Shown in pieces: positions 8,434 through 15,571 of a stretch of 40,707 bases of DNA (position 1 is the first letter of the stretch; each line of letters begins with the position of its first letter). A program made the position numbers and the translations under genes. This DNA is from 2011-GWA2-47-8b sp964361325 (GTDB taxonomy: Bacteria > Patescibacteriota > Minisyncoccia > UBA6257 > WO2-44-18). Under the pieces are notes generated by a model. It saw only the letters and a list, made by a program, of their open reading frames with translations. It was not told the DNA's origin and made no database searches. The DNA is taken from assembly GCA_964361325.1 (NCBI GenBank), contig CAYHZT010000002.1, positions 1 through 40,707 of the forward strand, in the 5' to 3' direction.

Positions 8434-9780
8434 CTATCTATTCAGACACGACAAAATAGCGTCCACAAGCCTTTTACTGGACTTTCCATCTAATTTCCCG
8501 CAATAATTGTTAACGATATTTTTTCTTCCCTCTTCGTCTAGTTTGGGATTGGCAATATATTGACGGGTATAGTCAACGAGTTGGTTGAGATTCTCCGCTA
8601 ATCTCACTCCACCGGTTTCGCGGACTCTCTTTAAATACTCCATATCGTGAAACCGGCGCAAACTTTCATAATAAGGCTTAGACACTACATCAAAGCCGAT
8701 AAATATGGATGGCTTGTTAAAAACCGCCGCATCGATTGTCAGCGTGGAGATGTGGGATATCACCACGTCGCTGTGATACAACAAATCCGCCAAATACGCG
8801 TCCTTGTCCGTGACCGTTATGTCGGCATGAACAGGATCTCTAACTTTATCCGGAGCGTCTATTAAAATCTTATTGGGAATTGATTGGAGATCGCCTATGT
8901 TTGATTTTCCCATCATATGTAAACGCACCACTACTTGCAGATTTAGCGGTTCCAGCGCCTTTACGATCGCGGGAGCTATTGGGTCATAAGTGTAAGTCCT
9001 GATAGGAGGTGAAATTAGGACCATTTTCTTATTAGGGTCGAGGTTAAGTTTTTTGAATAATTCAGCTCGCGACGTACGCTGCTCGGTAACATAACGATCG
9101 TAGTGGGGAACCCCTACAACATAAATATCGTCGGGTTTTATGTCGCAATATTCTATTGCTTCATTCTTAATTACCGGGCTGTTAACCACTGTTTTGTCGG
9201 GAATAATCCGATTAAGCCCCTTACTATTAACGTTGTCCCACGATCGCACCATACCCAACACGAACACTCTGCGGGACCGCGCCTCTCTCATTAAATAAAT
9301 ATCCTGGTCACGAAATATGTCAGTTGAGAAAACGAGGTCCGGTTTGTATTTCTCAAAATATTCTTTGTAGAGGTTTTTTGGCTCAAACGTATAATCCAGC
9401 CATCGCACTAATTGCCTAAACGCTTTTAAATGCCCCAGTTTTGACAACAGCCACAAAAGGGCGGCGTGCACATATTTGCCCCTCCTCCAAAAGGTAGCCA
9501 ATTCCATGCGCCAGCAATGGACGTCGGACGAAAATGCAAATACTGTACCAAACAGCCTATCAAGTTTCGAATCTCCTCGCATACCGCCAATACCTTCCAC
9601 GATAATTTTATCGGACGGAAAGAGCTTTTTGTATAATTCTTTCTTTTCAGCGGGAAGGAAAATAACAATCCGTAAATTCGGTTCCTGATGGAAAATATCC
9701 AGCATACCCGACGACAAAAGATTGCGGCCGATAAAACCGTAAAAAGAAGTTATAAATATTGTTTTTTGTTGAGTTGGCAT
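8434..9780 (-). CDS. GT-B-fold transferase-like protein
   Basis: This is a complete paralogue of the partial gene at 1-1174. It begins MPTQQKTIFITSFYGFIG and has GMVRSWDN, PHYDRYVTE, DPNKKMVLISPP and a C-terminal donor-site-like stretch around YHSDVVISHIS and DAAVFNKPSIF. The architecture resembles CDP-glycerol glycerophosphotransferase or 2-epimerase-like GT-B proteins, without enough specific residues to choose. The ATG at 9780 is preferred over a GTG at 9801, since the paralogue starts at the equivalent KTIFITS position and the overlap with the flippase gene then disappears. Being next to NeuB and the flippase, it probably transfers an activated sugar acid or polyol phosphate to the glycan. 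Confidence 0.75.
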   Translation of the reverse strand: MPTQQKTIFITSFYGFIGRNLLSSGMLDIFHQEPNLRIVIFLPAEKKELYKKLFPSDKIIVEGIGGMRGDSKLDRLFGTVFAFSSDVHCWRMELATFWRRGKYVHAALLWLLSKLGHLKAFRQLVRWLDYTFEPKNLYKEYFEKYKPDLVFSTDIFRDQDIYLMREARSRRVFVLGMVRSWDNVNSKGLNRIIPDKTVVNSPVIKNEAIEYCDIKPDDIYVVGVPHYDRYVTEQRTSRAELFKKLNLDPNKKMVLISPPIRTYTYDPIAPAIVKALEPLNLQVVVRLHMMGKSNIGDLQSIPNKILIDAPDKVRDPVHADITVTDKDAYLADLLYHSDVVISHISTLTIDAAVFNKPSIFIGFDVVSKPYYESLRRFHDMEYLKRVRETGGVRLAENLNQLVDYTRQYIANPKLDEEGRKNIVNNYCGKLDGKSSKRLVDAILSCLNR

Positions 9781-9797
9781 AATTTTTTGAAAAAGTG

Positions 9798-11195
9798 TCA
9801 CGCGCGACCGCGGCCGAACTTTAATAAATTTAGAAAATGGGAGAATACTCTTGCAAGGAAATTTTTATCGAAATGGTCAAATTTTAAAAAATCTCTAACT
9901 TTTAGTTTAAACGAAGGATATTTTTTAACTAACCGAGTATAGAGAAACCAAAAACGCTCCACGTACCGTATCGTGTACACTAATCCTATTCCAGTCGCTC
10001 CAATTAGCGGCATAAAAATAGCCGAACCCGCAAAAAGAATTACCAGTTCGGGAAAAAGCCGTTTTGCCAGAATGCCATATTCTCGCAAAGCCCCCAAAGT
10101 TTTAAACACTACTTTCACCGCTCCGTAAATTGGAAGAACGACGGCCATAGCCAAAAATATCGGAATTGCGGGATAGTATTTCGGGAAAATAATCAGAATT
10201 GCTGGCGACACAACCAGAAAAGCCCCGACCAAAAATAGGCTGCCTATCCAAATAGTGTACTTAACCACTTTTTTAAAAATAAAACTTAATCCCCCTAAAT
10301 CATCGGCCTTTAGCGCTAAAATCGGCACGAGGGCAGTCATCGGTATAAGATCTTGAGCCAAATTAATAATTGTGTTGGCAAATGAATAAAAAGCGACGCC
10401 CTCCGTACCTACGAAAAATTTTACCAGCCACGGCGTAGCGTCATTTAACACTTCCTTTGAACTAAAAATCAATAAGACTCGAGGGCCTTGGGTTTTTACC
10501 ATTTTTATCATTAAATTTTCCGCGTGGGCCTTAATATTTCCAAATACCTTGGGATAGATTTTAACAAGCACTATTATAGTGAATATTAATGTGGCGACGG
10601 CTTCTGATAGAACATGGGCCATAATCACGTTTAAAATAGTGAGTTCGCCGGACCAGGTCAAAAATGACAACATGATGCCTAATTTCAAAAATTCCCCCAA
10701 CGCCGAAAGACCTCTTTGTGCGAAAGAAACTATTGAATCCAAAAATATCGACATAAGCGATTGGACAGCGTTGATTATAAGCAGGATACTGGCCCATCTA
10801 ATCAGCGGGATAATGTCCTTACCATAAAGATTGGCGATCAGATGAGCGCTTAAAAACACTACTACCGTCACGATAATACCTATACCTAATTTAAAAACGA
10901 CATTTTCCAGAAATAGTCTCTTCGCAAAATCCCGTTTGCCGACATTGAAGTAACGACGCATATCAATCGCCACTAAGCCATCAAAAAATTTCACGCTGAA
11001 ACCGCGTAAAATTGAAACAAACGACAAGATTAATTGGTAAAAACCGAAGCTGAAGATACTCAAAGCGCTGATAATCAGATAGGAATTAGCAAAAGTAAAA
11101 AGTTTGTCGAGGCCATCAAAAACACGCTTGCCAACTTCAGCCCTGACAACGTAATCAACAAGAGATTTTTTCTGATCTTTCGGGTCTAATATCAT
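9798..11195 (-). CDS. Wzx-like lipid-linked oligosaccharide flippase
   Basis: At 465 residues this hydrophobic protein has about 12-14 predicted membrane segments, for example SYLIISALSIFSFGFYQLIL, LGIGIIVTVVVFLSAHLI and PELVILFAGSAIFMPLIG. Its layout fits the MATE/Wzx (polysaccharide biosynthesis) superfamily. It would move a lipid-linked glycan from the inner to the outer face of the membrane. The ATG overlaps the NeuA stop by 1 nt (TGATG). The C-terminal tail is basic (FLNLLKFGRGRA). Placement among nonulosonate and glycosyltransferase genes supports the assignment; no single catalytic motif exists to confirm it. Confidence 0.8.
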   Translation of the reverse strand: MILDPKDQKKSLVDYVVRAEVGKRVFDGLDKLFTFANSYLIISALSIFSFGFYQLILSFVSILRGFSVKFFDGLVAIDMRRYFNVGKRDFAKRLFLENVVFKLGIGIIVTVVVFLSAHLIANLYGKDIIPLIRWASILLIINAVQSLMSIFLDSIVSFAQRGLSALGEFLKLGIMLSFLTWSGELTILNVIMAHVLSEAVATLIFTIIVLVKIYPKVFGNIKAHAENLMIKMVKTQGPRVLLIFSSKEVLNDATPWLVKFFVGTEGVAFYSFANTIINLAQDLIPMTALVPILALKADDLGGLSFIFKKVVKYTIWIGSLFLVGAFLVVSPAILIIFPKYYPAIPIFLAMAVVLPIYGAVKVVFKTLGALREYGILAKRLFPELVILFAGSAIFMPLIGATGIGLVYTIRYVERFWFLYTRLVKKYPSFKLKVRDFLKFDHFDKNFLARVFSHFLNLLKFGRGRA

Positions 11196-11938
11196 CAGAT
11201 TTCTTTCTGCTCTTTTAACAACTGCTCCATTTTTACCAAATCTTTCGGCTCATCAATATCAACAACTATCGAAGGATTGATAATAACGCCACCTATAGGA
11301 CCGGCAAAAACTGCCTTAGTGCCACGCTTTATATTTTTAGTCCAAGTCACATCCACCGCTCCGTTGGCCCAGTAAACTTTAGGTAATTTTTGCCGGGGAA
11401 CGTCATTACCCCATTTCTTAAAATGAGCCGCGGGAACAAAATCCGGTAAAAGCGCCATCAATTCGGCAGTCTTCCCTTTCATTGTCCATGTACGATACGG
11501 ATGAGCGGGTGCCTGCGAAACCGTCCTAACCAAACTATACGAACTATTTTTAGTAAATTTAATAACTTTATCGATAAGATCGCCGGGGCGAAAAGGCGAC
11601 GTAGGGCGTAAAATAACGACGAGTTCCGGCCGCCAGCCGCGATGTTTTTCCAACCAATTTAGCGCGTGTTGTTGATATTCAACTTCCGCGGAGAATTTTC
11701 GAGCAGTGTGTTTTGGACGCAAGAACGGCACGTCAGCGCCGCATTGTTTCGCTATTTCAGCAATTTTCGGACTATCGGTAGAAACAATAAAGGCGTCTAG
11801 AAGCTTTGATTTTTTCGCCGCGCGGATTGTGTAATCAATAAGTGGTTTTCCGGCAACATTGGCAATGTTTTTTAATTTAATACTGGTTGACCCGCCGCGA
11901 GCCGGTATAATGCCGAGAACTTTTATATCCTTTTTCAT
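11195..11938 (-). CDS. neuA: CMP-nonulosonate (acylneuraminate) cytidylyltransferase
   Basis: The N-terminal signature IIPARGGSTSIKLKNI (residues 10-25) is the CTP-binding loop of NeuA/KdsB-like transferases. It is followed by KPLIDYTI, FIVSTDSPKIAEIA and LRPTSPFRPGDLIDK, which matches the NeuA/PseF/LegF branch. The enzyme activates the nine-carbon acid made by NeuB as its CMP form for transfer. Family length (about 230-250 residues) is matched. Its stop overlaps the flippase start, consistent with co-translation. Together with NeuB and NeuC it makes the case for a sialic- or legionaminic-type sugar strong. Confidence 0.9.
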   Translation of the reverse strand: MKKDIKVLGIIPARGGSTSIKLKNIANVAGKPLIDYTIRAAKKSKLLDAFIVSTDSPKIAEIAKQCGADVPFLRPKHTARKFSAEVEYQQHALNWLEKHRGWRPELVVILRPTSPFRPGDLIDKVIKFTKNSSYSLVRTVSQAPAHPYRTWTMKGKTAELMALLPDFVPAAHFKKWGNDVPRQKLPKVYWANGAVDVTWTKNIKRGTKAVFAGPIGGVIINPSIVVDIDEPKDLVKMEQLLKEQKEI

Positions 11939-11954
11939 ATGGTATGTACTATAA

Positions 11955-13019
11955 CTATTTTAACGCCCCCACGAGTTTCTCTATAAGCGTGTTGAGGTCG
12001 TGGCGGCCCAAAACGTATTCTCGCAAACGCGCTCCCATTTGTTGCTTTTCTTGATTTGACATAGCCAAAGCGACGCCAAGTGCCCGGGCTAAATCTTTCG
12101 CGTCCTTTTCTTGAAACCGCAGCGGTTCGGGCAAAATATCGGCAACGGCCTTGTTAGACGCAACTACCAACATCTCGCAGGCCATCGCTTCTATAATTGT
12201 TTTATCAAATGAGCCAGTTGGTGTCATATTGACGCAAATTTCATGGCTATTATAAAGTTCCGACGCTTTATGATTAGGTACCGCGTTTCGGAAAACTATT
12301 TTGCCTTTTTTAACGAGCGGTTCGGCGCGCGTTTTTAAAGAGGCGGCGTAAGCAACTTCGCTGTCCTTGCTCGGTTCGCCGGCAATAGTTAGCCTAAAAT
12401 CAACGACTTGAGTATCCAGCATTAATGCGGCATCAATAAGCACTTCAATAAATTTAATCGGGGAAAGTCGGCCAAGATACAAGATTGACTTGGGAAGTTT
12501 TTGAATCGCCGGCAATTTGCGAAAAAGGTTGGCGTCAATGCCAACCGGCATTTGTTTCGCTTTTTTGAAACGAGCGGCGAACGCGAAAGGAGAAGTGTGT
12601 AAAACCTTATCGGCAAGCGCGATGGCAACGCGCGCTCGCAAACCGCCCATCGGGTGGTTATACCAGAAAAATATTTTTTTACCGAGTAGCTTCCATAATT
12701 TTGCCCCCAAAATCATATATTCCGGATTCATATGCACCAACACCCTATCGTAATCTTTTCTAAGACGCCAAATGTACTTTAAAAAATTAATTGCGTAAAT
12801 TAATTTTTTAATAATTTTCAATTTCCAATTTCGAATTTCTAATTTTTCTTTTCCTAGAGAATAGACACGGACATTGTCGGGTAATTCCACCCTGCCGCGA
12901 TAAAGACAAATTACCGAGATTTTCTCAACGCGTTTTGCCAGTTCCTCAATCCACCGATGATACACGCCGAGGATGTCATCATCTTTATCTATTTTTTGGG
13001 TAATGAATAGTAAACGCAT
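11955..13019 (-). CDS. GT4-family glycosyltransferase
   Basis: A GT-B protein of 354 residues. Its C-terminal half has SILYLGRLSPIKFIEVLIDA (about 176-195), the GEPSKDSE loop and a weakly conserved donor site around NMTPTGSFDKTIIEAMACEMLVVAS, where EAMA and the acidic residue match the GT4 EX7E region. The N-terminal half is divergent. Residues 58-69 are encoded by five consecutive AATTTYN heptamers (12813-12847), an in-frame repeat not expected in this fold. It sits 16 nt upstream of neuA and 9 nt downstream of a methyltransferase. Sugar specificity is unknown. Confidence 0.82.
   Translation of the reverse strand: MRLLFITQKIDKDDDILGVYHRWIEELAKRVEKISVICLYRGRVELPDNVRVYSLGKEKLEIRNWKLKIIKKLIYAINFLKYIWRLRKDYDRVLVHMNPEYMILGAKLWKLLGKKIFFWYNHPMGGLRARVAIALADKVLHTSPFAFAARFKKAKQMPVGIDANLFRKLPAIQKLPKSILYLGRLSPIKFIEVLIDAALMLDTQVVDFRLTIAGEPSKDSEVAYAASLKTRAEPLVKKGKIVFRNAVPNHKASELYNSHEICVNMTPTGSFDKTIIEAMACEMLVVASNKAVADILPEPLRFQEKDAKDLARALGVALAMSNQEKQQMGARLREYVLGRHDLNTLIEKLVGALK
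12813..12847. repeat. Heptamer array, 5 units, inside GT gene
   Basis: Five consecutive 7-nt units of the form AATTTYN (AATTTTC, AATTTCC, AATTTCG, AATTTCT, AATTTTT). They are read in frame on the minus strand as a Lys/Leu/Ile/Asn/Trp-rich segment, residues 58-69 of the protein. Confidence 0.85.
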
Positions 13020-13028
13020 CTAGAGATT

Positions 13029-13739
13029 TTATTGTTTATGCGGCTGTTCTAATTTTTTTAAAACATAATAAACCCAAGTTCCAAACCATTTATTTTCGGG
13101 GAGACACCTGCTAATTCTATGTAGCCCTGGCAAAGCAATAGCGGCATGCGCATACCCCTCTTCCTTTAAGTCAAAATATCGTAAAAAAGTTTTTTCAAAA
13201 ATACCGTGAGGGAAAACACTAATATGATTATTTGTTTCGTTCCACTTTGGGAAAAGACCGCGTTTTAAGAACACTAACCGGGAAACTATATGAAAAACGT
13301 TAGGCATAGAAACGAATAGTTGGCCGCCCGGTTTTAGTATTCGCCATATTTCACGCATGGCGTGATGAGGGTTTTCAAGATGCTCAAACACTTCCCATGC
13401 CGTTACGGCATCGAAACTCCCGCTTTTCCAGGGAAAGTTTTCTGAATTTCCATCAAATACCCGAAAATCATTTAAAACTGACCGTATATCACCTGCCATA
13501 AAATTACCAATATCGCAGCCATAAAGTTGTGTATATCCAATTGAGCTTAATTCCTTTAGAAACCCCCCGGACCCCGTTCCGAAATCTAAAATTTTTGAAT
13601 CTTTGTTTTTAAGACTACGACAAAATATATCCACGCACTTTCCTTTCAGGGGCAATGGCCTAACGCTGGCTTGCGCGGCAAATCCCTTTTTTATTGCGTT
13701 TGTTTTCGTCTTCATTTCTTCGGGTGTGTAATACTCCAT
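13029..13739 (-). CDS. Class I SAM-dependent methyltransferase, third paralogue
   Basis: Motif I reads ILDFGTGSGGFLKEL (about 50-64), followed by YGCDIGNF, FDAVTAWEVFEHLENPHH and ILKPGGQLFVSMPNV, a full set of Methyltransf_11/23 motifs. The opening MEYYTPEEMKT and the NNHISVFPHG segment tie it to the two plus-strand methyltransferases at 1246 and 1998. Unlike those, it is inside the minus-strand operon between two glycosyltransferases. The likely role is methylating a glycan residue; the substrate cannot be inferred. Confidence 0.87.
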   Translation of the reverse strand: MEYYTPEEMKTKTNAIKKGFAAQASVRPLPLKGKCVDIFCRSLKNKDSKILDFGTGSGGFLKELSSIGYTQLYGCDIGNFMAGDIRSVLNDFRVFDGNSENFPWKSGSFDAVTAWEVFEHLENPHHAMREIWRILKPGGQLFVSMPNVFHIVSRLVFLKRGLFPKWNETNNHISVFPHGIFEKTFLRYFDLKEEGYAHAAIALPGLHRISRCLPENKWFGTWVYYVLKKLEQPHKQ

Positions 13740-13790
13740 TTTTGAGATACTAACAATAAAAATAATTAACTACAATAATAATCTGCGTTT

Positions 13791-14927
13791 CTATTGCCAT
13801 GAGATTTTAATTCTATCCAAGTACTCCTGTTTGGTAGGCCAACTCTGGAAAAATTTTTCCTGTGTATTTATAACTTTTGCGCGCTGATCGGGGTTTTTTA
13901 TCATCTCCGCTATCGTATATGATAGCGCCTTACGATCTCCCACCGGTACGGTCTTCCCAATAGCCACGCCGACATCGGTCATAATTACGGGCAAGCCGGC
14001 GGTCGCCGCCTCAACCACTCCCATCCCATAACCCTCATAATTGGAAGTACTCAAAAATAAATCGGCCGTCTTATAATAAGAAATCAAATCGTCGGTCCAG
14101 CTCTCAATTCTAATACTATCCCCTAATTCATAATTCTTGATTCTTGATTCAAGATTTTCACGCTCCGGCCCATTCCCCACTATAAGCAATAAAGGGGCCA
14201 TGATTCCCGACCCCTGATTCTTAATTCTGGCGAAAGCCCCTATAGCCAAGTCAATGTTTTTCTCCTTCGTCAATCGTGAAGCCATCAAAATTATAAAATC
14301 GTGGTTGGGATATTTTTTATGTAAGTCATTTCTAACGGGTGCGTTTCGTATTTTTTCCACATCAACAAAAATCGGCAAAACAGTAATCCGTGATTCTTTA
14401 TTCTTTATTCTTGATTCGAGCGATTCTTTTATCCGCTCGGAAACGACGCGAAGACAATCGGCCTTTTTGATGAGCCGTTTTGCCAGCAGAACGCGAAGTT
14501 TGTTTTTCAATGATTCGCGCCAAAAATATGGACTTAAAAAATCGGTGTGGATTTGTATTTGGAGGGGGATTTTAAATTTTTTCTTAAGCCAATAACCGAC
14601 TAGGCCAGTTTCAAATGGATCCTGGGTAGTTATAATACAATTCTCAATTTTCAATTTTAAATTTTCGATTATGGATTTACAAATTTTATAGGCATCAAAA
14701 AAATAAAGTGGCTTAAATTTTGTGTTTGTCGGATAAGCAAAAACATTTTTGGCAATTTGTAATTTGGCGCTTGTTTGAAAATTGGAAATTGGAAATTGGA
14801 AATTTCGTCTTGTAAAGACAACTATATGCAGTTCATCAACAAGACTGCTATATTCCGCCATTCTCTGGCGCACTGCCGAGTTTTCTTCAAAAATCTTTCC
14901 GTCAACGGAAAGCATTAATACCTTCAT
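13791..14927 (-). CDS. GT4-family glycosyltransferase carrying several heptamer arrays
   Basis: A 378-residue GT-B protein. The C-terminal domain has ASRLTKEKNIDLAIGAF, LLIVGNGPERENLESRI and the donor site STSNYEGYGMGVVEAATAGLPVIMTDVG, where E..GMGVVEA matches the GT4 EX7E motif. At least four heptamer arrays lie within the frame, at residues about 42-51, 88-97, 170-179 and 257-268. They encode runs such as FQFPISNFQ and ESRIKNYE and appear to sit in loops. The start ATG overlaps the stop of the upstream methyltransferase (ATGA). All core motifs are intact, so the gene should be functional despite the repeats. Confidence 0.87.
   Translation of the reverse strand: MKVLMLSVDGKIFEENSAVRQRMAEYSSLVDELHIVVFTRRNFQFPISNFQTSAKLQIAKNVFAYPTNTKFKPLYFFDAYKICKSIIENLKLKIENCIITTQDPFETGLVGYWLKKKFKIPLQIQIHTDFLSPYFWRESLKNKLRVLLAKRLIKKADCLRVVSERIKESLESRIKNKESRITVLPIFVDVEKIRNAPVRNDLHKKYPNHDFIILMASRLTKEKNIDLAIGAFARIKNQGSGIMAPLLLIVGNGPERENLESRIKNYELGDSIRIESWTDDLISYYKTADLFLSTSNYEGYGMGVVEAATAGLPVIMTDVGVAIGKTVPVGDRKALSYTIAEMIKNPDQRAKVINTQEKFFQSWPTKQEYLDRIKISWQ
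14125..14159. repeat. Heptamer array, 5 units
   Basis: AATTCAT, AATTCTT, GATTCTT, GATTCAA, GATTTTC in a row. It encodes the Leu-Glu-Ser-Arg-Ile-Lys-Asn segment right after the GNGPE loop of the GT4 donor domain. Confidence 0.8.
14392..14419. repeat. Heptamer array, 4 units
   Basis: GATTCTT, TATTCTT, TATTCTT, GATTCGA, read on the minus strand as SRIKNKESRI, residues about 170-179 of the GT4 protein. Confidence 0.8.
14639..14666. repeat. Heptamer array, 4 units
   Basis: AATTCTC, AATTTTC, AATTTTA, AATTTTC in a row, read on the minus strand as NLKLKIEN, residues about 88-97 of the GT4 protein. Confidence 0.8.
14777..14804. repeat. Heptamer array, 4 units
   Basis: GAAAATT followed by three identical GGAAATT units, read on the minus strand as FQFPISNFQ, residues about 42-51 of the GT4 protein. 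Confidence 0.85.
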
Positions 14928-15571
14928 TGTCGTTTTTCCAGCACAAAAAAATAATGGTAAGGATTTAAAACCGGGCTTAATTCCTTAACAATCCTAAAAT
15001 TGTCGCTCAAGATTTTCCGCACTTTCCGTAATGAGTATTTAGAAGCGTCTATTTCCCAGTAATGCTGGCCGGAGACTTTAATACCGCCAAACTTCATGGG
15101 CAAGCGCAATAAAACGCTAAGAAATGGCTTTTTAAACAAAGTACGAACGCCCGGAAAGCGAAAAACAAATTCAAAAAACGTAGATTTATAAGGCACGGAG
15201 ATAATGACGTGGCGTGAAGCAACTCTTTGAAACTCCAAAAGGGCTTTGGGGAAATCTTCAAATGGTATGTGCTCCAAAACCTCAAAAGCGGTTACCACGT
15301 CAAAACTATTATTCTTAAGCGGCAAAGAACGGACATCGGCCACGACATCCGGAGCGAGATTTTTATCAAAATCGCAAGTGGTTACGTTGTATCCAAGCTT
15401 CTTAAGATAATCAGAAAAAAAACCGTTGCCCTTTCCCACTTCCAAAATCTTGAAATTGGCATCGTTAGCTCGCGCAACTTCTTGCGTCAAATCAGCCTGA
15501 TAGAAATACGAAATAAAGCGGTTTAGGCTGTCGTAATCCTTCTGAAAGTAATGCTCTTTATTAACCTGCAT
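14924..15571 (-). CDS. Class I SAM-dependent methyltransferase
   Basis: Motif I is ILEVGKGNGFFSDYL (about 46-60), followed by TTCDFDKN, ADVRSLPLKNNSFDVVTAFEVLEHIPFEDF and HVIISVPY, a typical UbiE-like fold. It is not a close paralogue of the three MxYYxxEE methyltransferases: the N-terminus and the region after the core differ. Start and stop overlap both neighbours (TAATG with the double glycosyltransferase upstream, ATGA with the GT4 downstream), so it is firmly part of the operon. Its target is unknown. Confidence 0.87.
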   Translation of the reverse strand: MQVNKEHYFQKDYDSLNRFISYFYQADLTQEVARANDANFKILEVGKGNGFFSDYLKKLGYNVTTCDFDKNLAPDVVADVRSLPLKNNSFDVVTAFEVLEHIPFEDFPKALLEFQRVASRHVIISVPYKSTFFEFVFRFPGVRTLFKKPFLSVLLRLPMKFGGIKVSGQHYWEIDASKYSLRKVRKILSDNFRIVKELSPVLNPYHYFFVLEKRQ

